Below are positions 8,579-15,977 of a stretch of DNA of 15,977 nt, in pieces. The translations under genes were made by a program, and so were the position numbers. The notes under the pieces are model-generated. The model made no database searches. It was given only the letters and a program-made list of their open reading frames with translations, and was not told the DNA's origin. Positions within the stretch are counted from its first letter, which is position 1. Every line of letters begins with the position of its first letter. Origin of the DNA: Gracilaria caudata (taxonomy: Eukaryota; Rhodophyta; Florideophyceae; Gracilariales; Gracilariaceae); assembly GCA_030374735.1 (NCBI GenBank), contig JASCIV010000596.1, forward strand, positions 1 through 15,977, read 5' to 3'.

Positions 8579-10258
8579 ATGAGCTTGGGAACGTCGTCTA
8601 TCGGAAAGGTCATGACATATGGGCCGAAGAACGACGTTCATGCACGACGGGAAGTAGAGCCTATAACTCCCCAGAAAAATAAGCGTAGTCGCGATACGAC
8701 TGCGGCCCGCGTTAATGATCGGGGTCTTCGCGAACCCCCAGTCAAGAGGGCACGGGACAGCTACCCCATAAAAGAACGGATCGTAGCCTCGAGCCAAAGT
8801 GGATGGACTCAAAGTGCTTCTGCTGGTCGTGGGCAACTTGAAAGAGAACGAGGTGTAGATGCGCGGGGCGCAGAAATTGAAACAGAGAGTATTCGAGATA
8901 CACCAAACGGTTGTGAACGTCGATGGTATGCACAGCTTCGTCGTTTGCAAAGCCAACACCCAACGCTCTTTTCCGGTCAGGATGACAGGTTGCTCCTGAG
9001 CTCCTATTCTGAGTCTTGGAGCCCTGCCTACTTCGGAATTGGCGTCACATTGAACAATTGCCTTGATTTGCGCCAAGTGTATGAAGTTTACTACAAACCG
9101 CGGCTACTCAACGGTGGGCGTGGCAAGGCAGAGTTTAAACTCGTCATGACAGCTGTGTCACAGTATATGAGGTGGCTGGTTTCCACCTGTAAGTGTTCTA
9201 AGTGGGAAGTTTGGAAAGAAAACACTCTATTTAGAGGCGTGGCAAGCTTGGAAACCGTTGAGAGCTTCCTAAGCTTTCTCTCACAGGGTTGCTCTCCTGG
9301 CACAATGAGCGGAAAAGCAAAATATCTGAAGAGAGTTAGTGAGGTTGGTATGATTGTATCCAGGGACAAAACGATCAGGAAGGGATGCGAGTTGGTGTCA
9401 CTTGTTCTTCGGAGTCATTCTAACGCGTCCAAACGTGCCTATCGCATCGTTTGTCGGGAACGAAAATCCTGGAAGCATCGTTCCAAACTAACAACTCTCA
9501 TGTCCCATGATGCCTTGAAGCTAAGCAAGCAATGGGCGACAGAGGCTCTCGACTTCATTATGCGCTCCTACTGGCGGTATAGGAGAGCAAACATGAGCGA
9601 TTCTGCGTCGGTAATATACTCATATGCAGAGAACTGGTCTGTGAACATTATTGCTTTGCTTGTGCTAGCTTCCGGAGGTCAAAGACCCCAAGTATTCTGT
9701 CAGCTTCAACTACCGAGCAAATTTGAGTACGAGCAGTACATCTGTCGCAGCAATACAGTCTCACACATCGAGCTGCGAACGTTACATGAAAAGCGCCCAC
9801 GACATCTGGACCTACCGAATCTGATTTTACCTGCGACAGTGATACCATACTTGAGGTTTCACATGGAAATATTTCGTCCAACGATCATGAAGAGGTTCGG
9901 TAGTGCTGAGTGTAGGCCACTTAAGCCACTCTTGATTCACACGAATACCGCGAAACTGCTGAAACCTCCAGAAATTACAACAGCATTCCGGAAGTTTATG
10001 AGTTCGCACAATGAAAACCTTTGCCGTGTGACAACGATGGATGTTAGGCGAAGTTACGCCTCCATGATGCATGAAAAGTATCATCGAAGCCAAGTTTTCA
10101 AGAATCTAAGTGAAACAGCTTTTCTCAAGAGGATAGCCTGCCAAATGAACACATCCCCCGAACAATTGAAACGCACGTACATGGGAGAGATAGACCCACA
10201 CCTCAGAACTGACACGGCGGCTCTTGTGAACTTCTGGGCGTCATGTCTGAATAAATGA
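8579..10258 (+). CDS. Tyrosine-recombinase-like protein, probably catalytically competent
   Basis: 559 codons from the first in-frame ATG at 8579-8581, which sits in a good context (CACCATGAG). Upstream the frame is open to 8363 but has only a GTG there. Residues 31-60 hold two basic clusters (NKRSRD, PPVKRARD) that look like nuclear localisation signals. Residues about 152-285 form a conserved core-binding-like region (FGIGV, VSQYMRW, EVWKENTLFR). The catalytic domain pattern is: box I ALLVLASGGQRPQ with Arg369 (9683-9685); a basic turn HEKRPR with Lys405; LDLPNLILP; box II TMDVRRSYAS with Arg490; and QMNTSPEQLKRTY with Tyr534 (10178-10180). MNTSPEQLKRTY aligns residue for residue with the usual MGHSSxxTTxxY block. 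The two usual His positions are not His here (Met or Thr in box II, Thr in MNTS). The family call rests on motif spacing, not a search. It is likely the integrase or transposase of the unit. Confidence 0.75.
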   Translation: MSLGTSSIGKVMTYGPKNDVHARREVEPITPQKNKRSRDTTAARVNDRGLREPPVKRARDSYPIKERIVASSQSGWTQSASAGRGQLERERGVDARGAEIETESIRDTPNGCERRWYAQLRRLQSQHPTLFSGQDDRLLLSSYSESWSPAYFGIGVTLNNCLDLRQVYEVYYKPRLLNGGRGKAEFKLVMTAVSQYMRWLVSTCKCSKWEVWKENTLFRGVASLETVESFLSFLSQGCSPGTMSGKAKYLKRVSEVGMIVSRDKTIRKGCELVSLVLRSHSNASKRAYRIVCRERKSWKHRSKLTTLMSHDALKLSKQWATEALDFIMRSYWRYRRANMSDSASVIYSYAENWSVNIIALLVLASGGQRPQVFCQLQLPSKFEYEQYICRSNTVSHIELRTLHEKRPRHLDLPNLILPATVIPYLRFHMEIFRPTIMKRFGSAECRPLKPLLIHTNTAKLLKPPEITTAFRKFMSSHNENLCRVTTMDVRRSYASMMHEKYHRSQVFKNLSETAFLKRIACQMNTSPEQLKRTYMGEIDPHLRTDTAALVNFWASCLNK

Positions 10259-10695
10259 CATCATGTTCACCAGAACCTTCTGCTTACGAAGGAATCGGAG
10301 TGACTCCTGCGAATTGCAGGGGGCTGAGAATTGTCCTGGACTATATCCATTGCGACCCGGTCCACTTCAGCTCTGAGAAAGAGGTCAAAGCTGTTTCGAC
10401 AACGGTCTCTCAGTTCCTGCGTTGGTGTATCGCCAGCTCCTCCTGTCACAAGCTTGCGGTATGGAAGGAAGACGTTTTGTTCAGCAATGTTGGAAAGCTG
10501 CCGCTCGTTGAAAAGTTTATATGCTACTTTCGAGACTGCTGCGAAACTAGAACAGCGAAGGAAAAGGTCCGGAGCTTGCTCATTGTCTGTGAGGTGGCTA
10601 AACTTCACGTCGAAAAGAGCGTGCAAGCAAGAATCGATCGAGTGGTCATGGTTCTGAAGTCAGTCGTTGGTGGTAGAAAGCGTAGGACATGTTAA
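10255..10695 (+). pseudogene. Truncated third recombinase-like paralog (core-binding part only)
   Basis: 146 codons from an ATG at 10255-10257 that overlaps the TGA of the preceding gene (ATGA). Its residues 13-140 align with residues about 152-286 of the 559-aa protein: GIGVTPANC versus GIGVTLNNC, VSQFLRW versus VSQYMRW, and VWKEDVLF versus VWKENTLF. They align equally to the minus-strand paralog. The frame then ends in GGRKRRTC and a stop, and no catalytic domain follows, so it lacks every catalytic residue. The DNA after 10695 shows no sign of the rest. It may be the start of a broken tandem duplicate, or a short DNA-binding product that competes with the full protein. How a downstream ORF in ATGA overlap would be translated in a eukaryote is unclear, which favours a remnant. 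Confidence 0.7.
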
Positions 10696-10968
10696 GAGTC
10701 ATCGAAGGAAGATCCTACCGCCGTTCCCTGAATTTTTCCTTTGAAGGAAGAGCTCCGAAGGAGCCACTGGAGCGGGTTTCCAGGGGTTTTCCCGAAGGGC
10801 CTACACTGGGGTTGGATGAGGGTGAAAGGCTACGGACCGGTTCTTGCACCTGATCTCGCCGATGATATGAGGGTTGGGTGGAAGGCTTGCTACCCATGGT
10901 TTCTTGGGTGGCGACGTGGTACATGCGGAGCGCCTTGTCGTGGTGTGCCGCTTAGCCGACGGTCTCTA
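10696..10968. other. Short spacer, nothing recognised
   Basis: It is GC-rich. A plus ORF at 10741-10998 has a Trp/Gly-rich reading with no recognisable motif and runs into copy B of the dispersed repeat, so it is probably chance. Confidence 0.35.
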
Positions 10969-11152
10969 GAGGTTGAAAGAAGAGGTTGCGAAGATTAAGG
11001 CCCATAAGCGTCGGTGACGAAACGCTCTGCGCTTGAAACACCTAAGAGGTCTAATACTTTCTATTCGTAGCCCAGTGCGTGTAGCATAGCTATCATTTGG
11101 TAATTCGTGACTGCCGTAGAGTGTTATGGGTGTTGGGTCGATAGAAAACCCA
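10969..11152 (-). repeat. Dispersed repeat, copy B (inverted relative to copy A)
   Basis: Its reverse complement matches 3509-3692 throughout, including the 20-base identical core and the A/G-rich edge (GAAAGAAGAGG). The two copies are in opposite orientation about 7.5 kb apart. This copy lies inside the recombinase unit, about 215 bp left of R2. The minus-strand ORF 10966-11259 and the plus-strand ORF 3507-3698 share peptide-like similarity only because of this DNA repeat. Confidence 0.75.
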
Positions 11153-11366
11153 CGCGCAACGCGGGCTTGGCGTGTGCGTTTCGTAAAAGCGAGAGAGGGA
11201 GAACCCTCTGTTTCTAAGTCTACGTCCTTGACATTGAGCTGCGCGCGCCGGCAGACCACTGGGACGCGGCGCGGCTGGTGTCGCCGCGAATCGAAGGCGT
11301 GTGCTTCGCGATGCTGGTGGTGTCGGGACGGGACTCGCGCTTCTCAGCTTCTCTGTTCTGGGCGTG
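11153..11366. other. GC-rich spacer with a possible exon-like frame
   Basis: From about 11215 a plus frame opens after CTGTTTCTAAG, which resembles a 3' splice site, and reads about 60 codons (including APADHWDAARLVSPRIEG) into R2 before a TAG at about 11409-11411. The composition is protein-like, but there is no start, donor partner or recognised family. It could be a remnant exon or chance in GC-rich DNA. Confidence 0.25.
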
Positions 11367-11579
11367 CCGAACCGTTCTCAATTTCGCATTTGCGCTATCG
11401 CAATCTCGATAGCCTAGATGGTGCCGATAATTCTCAGTAATACCAATTACTGAGAATTATCGGCACCAGCTTGCACAAGAATCTCAGATTCGACGAATCA
11501 CGTGGTCACAGCTGTACTATTCGACGGTCTTTCACTGTAATGGTTTTCATCCACCCGCCCATGAGCTCCTACGAGTTCG
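11367..11579 (+). repeat. Direct repeat R2 (213 bp)
   Basis: This is the partner of 5812-6024, 98% identical and in the same orientation. A second small hairpin, GCTATCG (11394-11400), loop CAATCT, CGATAGC (11407-11413), is perfect here and spoiled in R1 by two of the four differences. It ends 167 bp before the likely start of the URB2-like gene, so it lies in that gene's 5' region. Confidence 0.95.
11420..11467. repeat. Perfect fold-back (22-nt arms, ACCA loop) in R2
   Basis: The left arm 11420-11441 and right arm 11446-11467 are exact reverse complements, and the loop is 11442-11445. A 22-bp perfect stem with a tetraloop is far beyond chance and is shared with R1. Confidence 0.97.
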
Positions 11580-11746
11580 CACTTCGTCACGTACCAAGCT
11601 CCGCGGAAGCACCCGCCGCAATCTGCTCCACACCCCGCTTTCTTGTGCTCGTGTGCTCGGCCGACGCTCACGATAGTTCGTGCTCACTTTTCCCTCCGTG
11701 TGTTCTTCCCCATGTGCTCCGCACCGCCTCTTGCTCCCGACTCCAC

Positions 11747-14180
11747 ATGCCGGCCCCGACTCGCTCTTCCTTCTCCTATGCCAGGGCTGCGCTGCTGCTC
11801 CGTTCCTCGCGCGCCTCCGCCCTCCAAAAGATCGACGTGGCGCGTGATCTGCTCACCCGAACGCTCACTACCAAGGCTCACCTCTCTCATTCTGGATCAC
11901 GTCTTTTATGCTCCAAACAACTCTACTTCTATTCCCCATTTCTCGCTCGCTGATTACTGGTTGCTGCTCCACAACACACTTCAAAAAGCTGCACGCCAAT
12001 CTGAGCATGTGCCGGAGTTTCCGGACTCGCTCATCCAGCATGCCTCTACACACGTTCTTTACCCCGCCTGTACTAGAGCTGTGGTCCACGCCTTGTTCAC
12101 CCTTTTCAACTATCCATTGTCCCAAGCTCTCAATGCCTATGGCATCCTACTTCAAAACATTGCGGCTCTTCTTCCTCAGAGCGCCCACCTTCACAGGTTG
12201 GCATTCTCTGTTCTTCGTGCATACCAGCAAATCCAACGCCAGCACCACGATCATAAGAACATGGTCTCTGTGTGTATTCCGCTGCTCGAGCCATTCCTTT
12301 CGTCCCACGAGCTTCGCAAGCATACCGAGCCTGTTTTTCGTCAACCTCCCTCGTGACGCGCTCATTTTTTCCTTTCCGAGTCCACTTGTGAGCACTTGCC
12401 TGCAATCAGCACCTTTCTACTCACTGCGTACACCGAAGCCGAACACAATCGCAGCGAATTGCTAAACGAACGCAACCGACCTGCCACCCAGGGCTCCTCC
12501 CACCTGAAGAGAAGCCGTCAACATCTTGAGAAACGCCTTGTGCTGCGTTTCTTTCAGGACATGCTTTGTGCTCTTTCGCTCAATTTGGTAAATCAACAAG
12601 CGATATGCCTCCCTCGTGTGCAGTCTGTACATGCTACGTTTACCGCTGCATGCGATCTCCATATGTATCGTCCTAGTATGGAAGACTTGTCACTCATTCA
12701 ATCTGAGAAGAGAAGCAAGAAAAATAACCAAACCTTTGGCGTACACGCTGTTGCGACACAGATTCGGAATACTTTTGCGCTTGTTGGTACCCTTATTCAA
12801 CAGCTCAGTTCTGAAGAAACGACGTCCAGCCACGCCATGACACTTTTTGAAGCAGCTGTGGCGATCATCAAACTCTCTGTGGACACTGTAGACGATCTTG
12901 TGCCAACTCTACTCCATGCCTGCGGTCAAGGGCCCTACGTCGCTGAACGTCGCATATTATTTGCGGAGCTACTGGAGGTATATGCCAGTACGCGTACCGT
13001 CCCAAAGTTGCTGTCTCATTTTAGGCAAGCTGGCCACTCACTTCTCAGTATGTATGAGTCCATTTTCGAGCATGATCACGTTCTCTATAAGCTGGCGTTG
13101 ACAATTCTATCGACTGCCGCAGAGCCAGGTGGAAGAATGCATCACAGTGATTGCTGGTGAAGAATTGCTGCCGGACCAGGTGCAGGTGGTTGCGTTCCTT
13201 TCGGCTTTGATCCTGGAGAGTAGCGGGGACAACAAAGCTCAGCTCATTCAGTGCGTATGCAACAATGTCGTTCGCAAGATTTTGAGTTGCAAGGAAAGCG
13301 CTCAAAGTCGTTGTGCACTGCAGTTCGTTCTTTCATCTGTCGTGTTCTCCATTCTGAAGGCGGGCCTGGCTGAAGACGTTCACACAATTCAGACATGTTT
13401 GAAAAGTGGCATACTGCAAAGCGTTTGCGGATTTCCCTTCGGTATAGAAGATGTAGACGACTTTGAAAACAAGCTTGAGAGCTTGTGCATGCTTGAAAAA
13501 CAAGAAAGAGTTGTGGGTACGTGCGAGACGTACTGCACGCTCCGGCTGCTTGCTGCGCTGGCTCACTATAGAGTGCGCGCTGAAAGGGCTCGTGAAGACC
13601 ATGCCATGATTCGGCGACTGATAAACCTGATTTTCGAGCGAGTTGAACGACTCGGGGCTGCAAAGGATGAGGAAGGTGAGTGGTTGAGCGCCTTTTATAA
13701 CAGCTTTCAGTTTGATAAAGTGGTTGCTGTTGTGGTTAGCGTGCTGGACATTATGGATCGTGCAATGGTAGATCAGGTGCCTCCCGGATTCGTACGGTTC
13801 TTGGCTGCTCTAGCAATGAGAGAAGGCGAGTATGCACGGCTTTGGATGGTTTGCTGGAAAAGAAAGTGGTACAGGAATCGTTCGCAGAGTTGGTATTGTC
13901 AATGCTCAAGGGCAAAGAGAAATGTAATGATGAAGAGCAGCATTTACTTGGCGCGTTGAGATGCAGAGTGCGAATGGGAATTCAAAGATTGTAAGGTTGG
14001 CTCTGAAAAGATTGGCTGCAGTTGTGGGAAGTATCAGTTCAGACTGCCGGCGATTACTATCAGGTAATGAACGTGAGGTAGTGGGAGACGCACTGGCAAC
14101 TGTGTGCATTGTGCTGCGAATATGGGACGAGCTGGATCGGAATGGAGGTGCGGCTCGGAAGAGCGGTCGAAGGGCTATCT
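11747..14180 (+). pseudogene. URB2/Npa2-like nucleolar ribosome-biogenesis gene, frame-broken
   Basis: One helical protein can be followed through several frames. From an ATG at 11747 (ALQKIDVARDLL) the frame shifts near 11883 to LILDHVFYAPNN...LADYWLLLHNTL. It meets an in-frame TGA at 12354-12356, resumes and runs to about 13122, then shifts (VEECITVIAGEELL) and runs to about 13842. It shifts again (LDGLLEKKVVQESF) and once more near 13987 (IVRLALKRLAAVV), ending at about 14180. The block RRILFAELLEVYASTRTVPKLL resembles a typical Urb2 stretch (LLELIDTYSKLRQ-P-LI), and the N-terminal layout also fits. Urb2/Npa2 acts in early 60S pre-ribosome assembly in the nucleolus. The Urb2 C-terminal domain is not clearly seen, though a frame at 14109-14753 may hold a degraded version. 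The shifts lie in short runs (CTCTCT, GG, TTT, AAA), so consensus errors are as possible as pseudogene decay. There is no room for introns at these joints. Confidence 0.45.
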
Positions 14181-14753
14181 AGGGCTGCACAAGAGAGAGA
14201 GAACAACGTTGAGCTTGCATTCGGCAGAAGTGCGGCGTGGTTGACGCAGCATGGAAAAGGTGGAGAGGGACGTGACACAGGCTGTGGCGTGTCGAGAGCT
14301 GTTGAAGTGCTGCTGACGGTATGTGGCCGGGAGGCGAGAGCGAGTTACTGGGAGCACGAAGCGCGCGTTGCTGTTTTTGCACACACAGGTTGCGAGCGCG
14401 TGGCAGTTTTGCTGAGCGAGGACGCGACAGTTCGCACGGTTGGGGCGGGACATGGTGAGCGACATGTGCACGTACGAAAGCGACGTTGTTGTGGATATAA
14501 TCAGCACGACTGCATGCAGCGAGCTGAGCGGGAAGCGGGGCGGCGGGCAGACCTCGCGCGCGCAAAGCACAACGGGGATGTTCCTGAAGCGCTGACACAT
14601 CTGCGGGGCGAGTCGATGGCGGCGGCGGCAGTGCTGTGCGGGGCTCGGGCGCCGTTCGAAAAGGCGACGCTGATGATGGACCACGGGGCGGTTCACGCCG
14701 TGACACGGCGTGAGTCGCCCAGGATCTCAGAAAATTTTGCTCAGATCGAATGA
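14181..14753 (+). other. GC-rich open frame, possible tail of the URB2-like gene
   Basis: A plus frame is open from 14109 to 14753. The part AVEVLLTVCGREARASYWEHEA is mildly protein-like, but the rest is rich in Arg, Ala and Gly, and the opposite strand is also open (14179-14883), as expected in GC-rich DNA. It is in the right place to be the C-terminus of the broken gene upstream, but I could not match the conserved Urb2 C-terminal domain. Confidence 0.25.
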
Positions 14754-15977
14754 ATGGACCAAATGTTGACTGCCACTCGAAAAATATGGCACTCAAAGAG
14801 GGCTTACAGTGCTTTGAATGTAATTTTGGCGTGGGTCGCGGATGCATTCTTATGACCGGCGGCCAAGCTCGCCATCGTATCACACTCGGTGCGAACTTCC
14901 TTTAGAGTGCGCTTACACGAGGCCCATTCCGACCAGCAAGGAGATCAAAGCATTTTGTACATCCCCGCTTGGCGGTGAGAGCCACGCCGGTAGCTTTCCT
15001 TCACTGAGATCTGCGAGCACACGATGCTACGCGGAGTAATCACTCTGCGTAAGCGCAATGCTTACCCATGTATGCGGGCCGCAAGTTTGCGGCTTGGAGC
15101 GCGGTTACAAGCTTGCGCGGCTGATGCCGCATGGCCGCCACAGTCAATGCATGTTATGTGAGGCTCTATCCGTAATGCCAGTACTAATCACTACAGTGAT
15201 CAAAAGCCTATTTTACCTTTTTGAAATTTTCGCTTTTTGAACCGACTCATGTCATAGCTTTTAGAAGGTTCAATGCTAATATTGTGTCAACCATTCGCAT
15301 GTTAAGCTAAGAAAAAGTTTTAGTTTACACGAAACACAGTCTCACACATAATGCACGTAAAAATATTCAAATACCTCTTCGTAAAAAACCAATGCTTAAA
15401 TGTGAAAAAAATTACTATTTCTTAATATAAAAAGTTTACATCATTATGTAAGAATGTTGATAGCCATATGATCAAAAAAATGCAATAAGGACGTTAGATT
15501 AAATTAAACCCAGACAGGAGGTAAGTTACGGCCATACCTAGCTCGATAGCAGTTAAGGCAGTCAAGCGATATAGTTTTCAATATGAAAACAGTTTTTATG
15601 GCGATCATGGCAACTGCAAAGACGGCAGCTATGCTTATAAAAAAGCAAAACTGACGCCTTTTTTTCTTGTGAACTGTGATTGTGACAAAAGCGCAAAAAA
15701 AATCATAAAGCTACGGAATTGAAGGCAAAATTCTGAGACGAAATGTCTATAGGGAAAGGATTGGACGCTGGCGGTGGCGTTATGGATATTTCTCGACTAA
15801 AACTAAGGGACAATCTGCGTTTCCTGGTGTTCGGATGGTTTGGGCCGCGATTATGCAAAACAATGTCTGGTTGGGAATTGCAGTTTGCTCACACGTTCTT
15901 CAAAAAGAGTATGGTGGCATATGATGGCTGAAAAAGGCGGGAATGGAGTGCAAAATGCGGTAGTTGACAGGAAATCG
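14754..15977. other. Mostly non-coding tail, AT-rich from about 15.2 to 15.74 kb
   Basis: Only short ORFs are present (14842-15039, 15058-15240, 15743-15931), none with a recognisable motif. From 15200 to about 15740 the DNA is markedly AT-rich with many A and T runs, including seven T at about 15659-15665, as in an intergenic spacer or UTR. The last ORF (15743-15931) begins after the AT-rich stretch with an ATG and could be a small gene or the first exon of a gene beyond the window, but I cannot support that. Confidence 0.4.

Larger units (their letters stand above)
5812..11579. mobile_element. Candidate element: three recombinase-like genes between 213-bp direct repeats
   Basis: The unit is bounded by near-identical direct repeats at 5812-6024 and 11367-11579, giving a 5,555-bp period. 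Inside are the minus-strand 506-aa ORF, the divergent plus-strand 559-aa ORF, a truncated third paralog and copy B of the dispersed repeat. Direct repeats around tyrosine-recombinase-like genes are what integration at a preferred site leaves (attL/attR-like), or what recombination between two repeats would use. No RT or capsid gene is seen inside, so a DIRS-type retroelement is unlikely on this evidence. A Crypton-like DNA element is the nearest known class, but Cryptons do not normally carry repeats this long. The boundaries are inferred. Confidence 0.5.

Noticed and set aside
12354..12356. TGA at 12354 as part of an intron or a recoded Sec codon
   Set aside because: The frame continues smoothly past it with no GT...AG pair of sensible length, and no SECIS-like context was seen. 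A CGA-to-TGA change is simpler.
14175..14883. Long minus-strand ORFs opposite the GC-rich region
   Set aside because: They are Pro/Arg/Ala/His-rich shadow readings of GC-rich DNA with no motif.
15525..15645. 5S rRNA-like words (TACGGCCATACC, and AGTCAAGCG further on) in the AT-rich tail
   Set aside because: The words are about 28 bases apart where a 5S gene needs roughly twice that, the 5' and 3' ends do not pair as helix I, and no internal control region is seen.
15640..15670. U5-loop-like GCC plus T-run, or Pol III terminator after an RNA gene
   Set aside because: The loop sequence does not match U5, no flanking stem is seen, and T-runs are common in this AT-rich stretch.

Overview
The window looks like nuclear DNA from a eukaryote with compact, intron-poor genes. 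The evidence is a non-LTR retrotransposon (LINE) with an RT and the start of an RNase H domain, a broken gene resembling nucleolar URB2/Npa2, a good Kozak-like start (CACCATGAG) on the best recombinase ORF, and no bacterial ribosome-binding sites or operons. An alga or other protist is plausible. A red alga is only a guess, and nothing in the window fixes the taxon.

Left part (1-5752, mostly minus strand). Positions 53-385 hold the C-terminal CxC..H..C end of a LINE ORF. After a weakly coding stretch comes an unrecognised 458-codon ORF (1248-2624) and then a copy of a 184-bp dispersed repeat (copy A, 3509-3692). Next is a LINE pol region on the minus strand (3742-5752) that has lost its endonuclease end, carries one internal stop and one frameshift, and breaks off just inside RNase H. 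The two LINE pieces may be halves of one copy split by about 3.3 kb.

Central part (5812-11579). This is the most unusual region. Two 213-bp direct repeats with only four differences lie exactly 5,555 bp apart. Each holds a 48-nt fold-back with 22-nt arms and a 4-nt loop. Between them are three paralogous ORFs: one on the minus strand (6336-7856), one divergent on the plus strand (8579-10258), and a truncated third copy that begins in a 4-nt ATGA overlap with the second. The 559-aa member keeps the Arg...Arg...Tyr layout of a tyrosine recombinase C-terminal domain. The 506-aa member has the same fold pattern but Asn and Ile at the first Arg and the Tyr positions. I infer a mobile or site-specifically integrating element with one probably active recombinase, one probably inactive paralog and one core-binding-domain fragment. 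A nested inverted repeat sits between the two divergent genes, and a second copy of the dispersed repeat (copy B) lies near the right end.

Right part (11580-15977). A plus-strand host-like gene resembling URB2/Npa2 begins about 170 bp after the right direct repeat. It is broken by at least four frameshifts and one stop, and the frameshifts sit in short homopolymer or dinucleotide runs, so it is either a young pseudogene or a region with consensus errors. Beyond about 14.75 kb I see no convincing gene. From about 15.2 to 15.74 kb the DNA is AT-rich.
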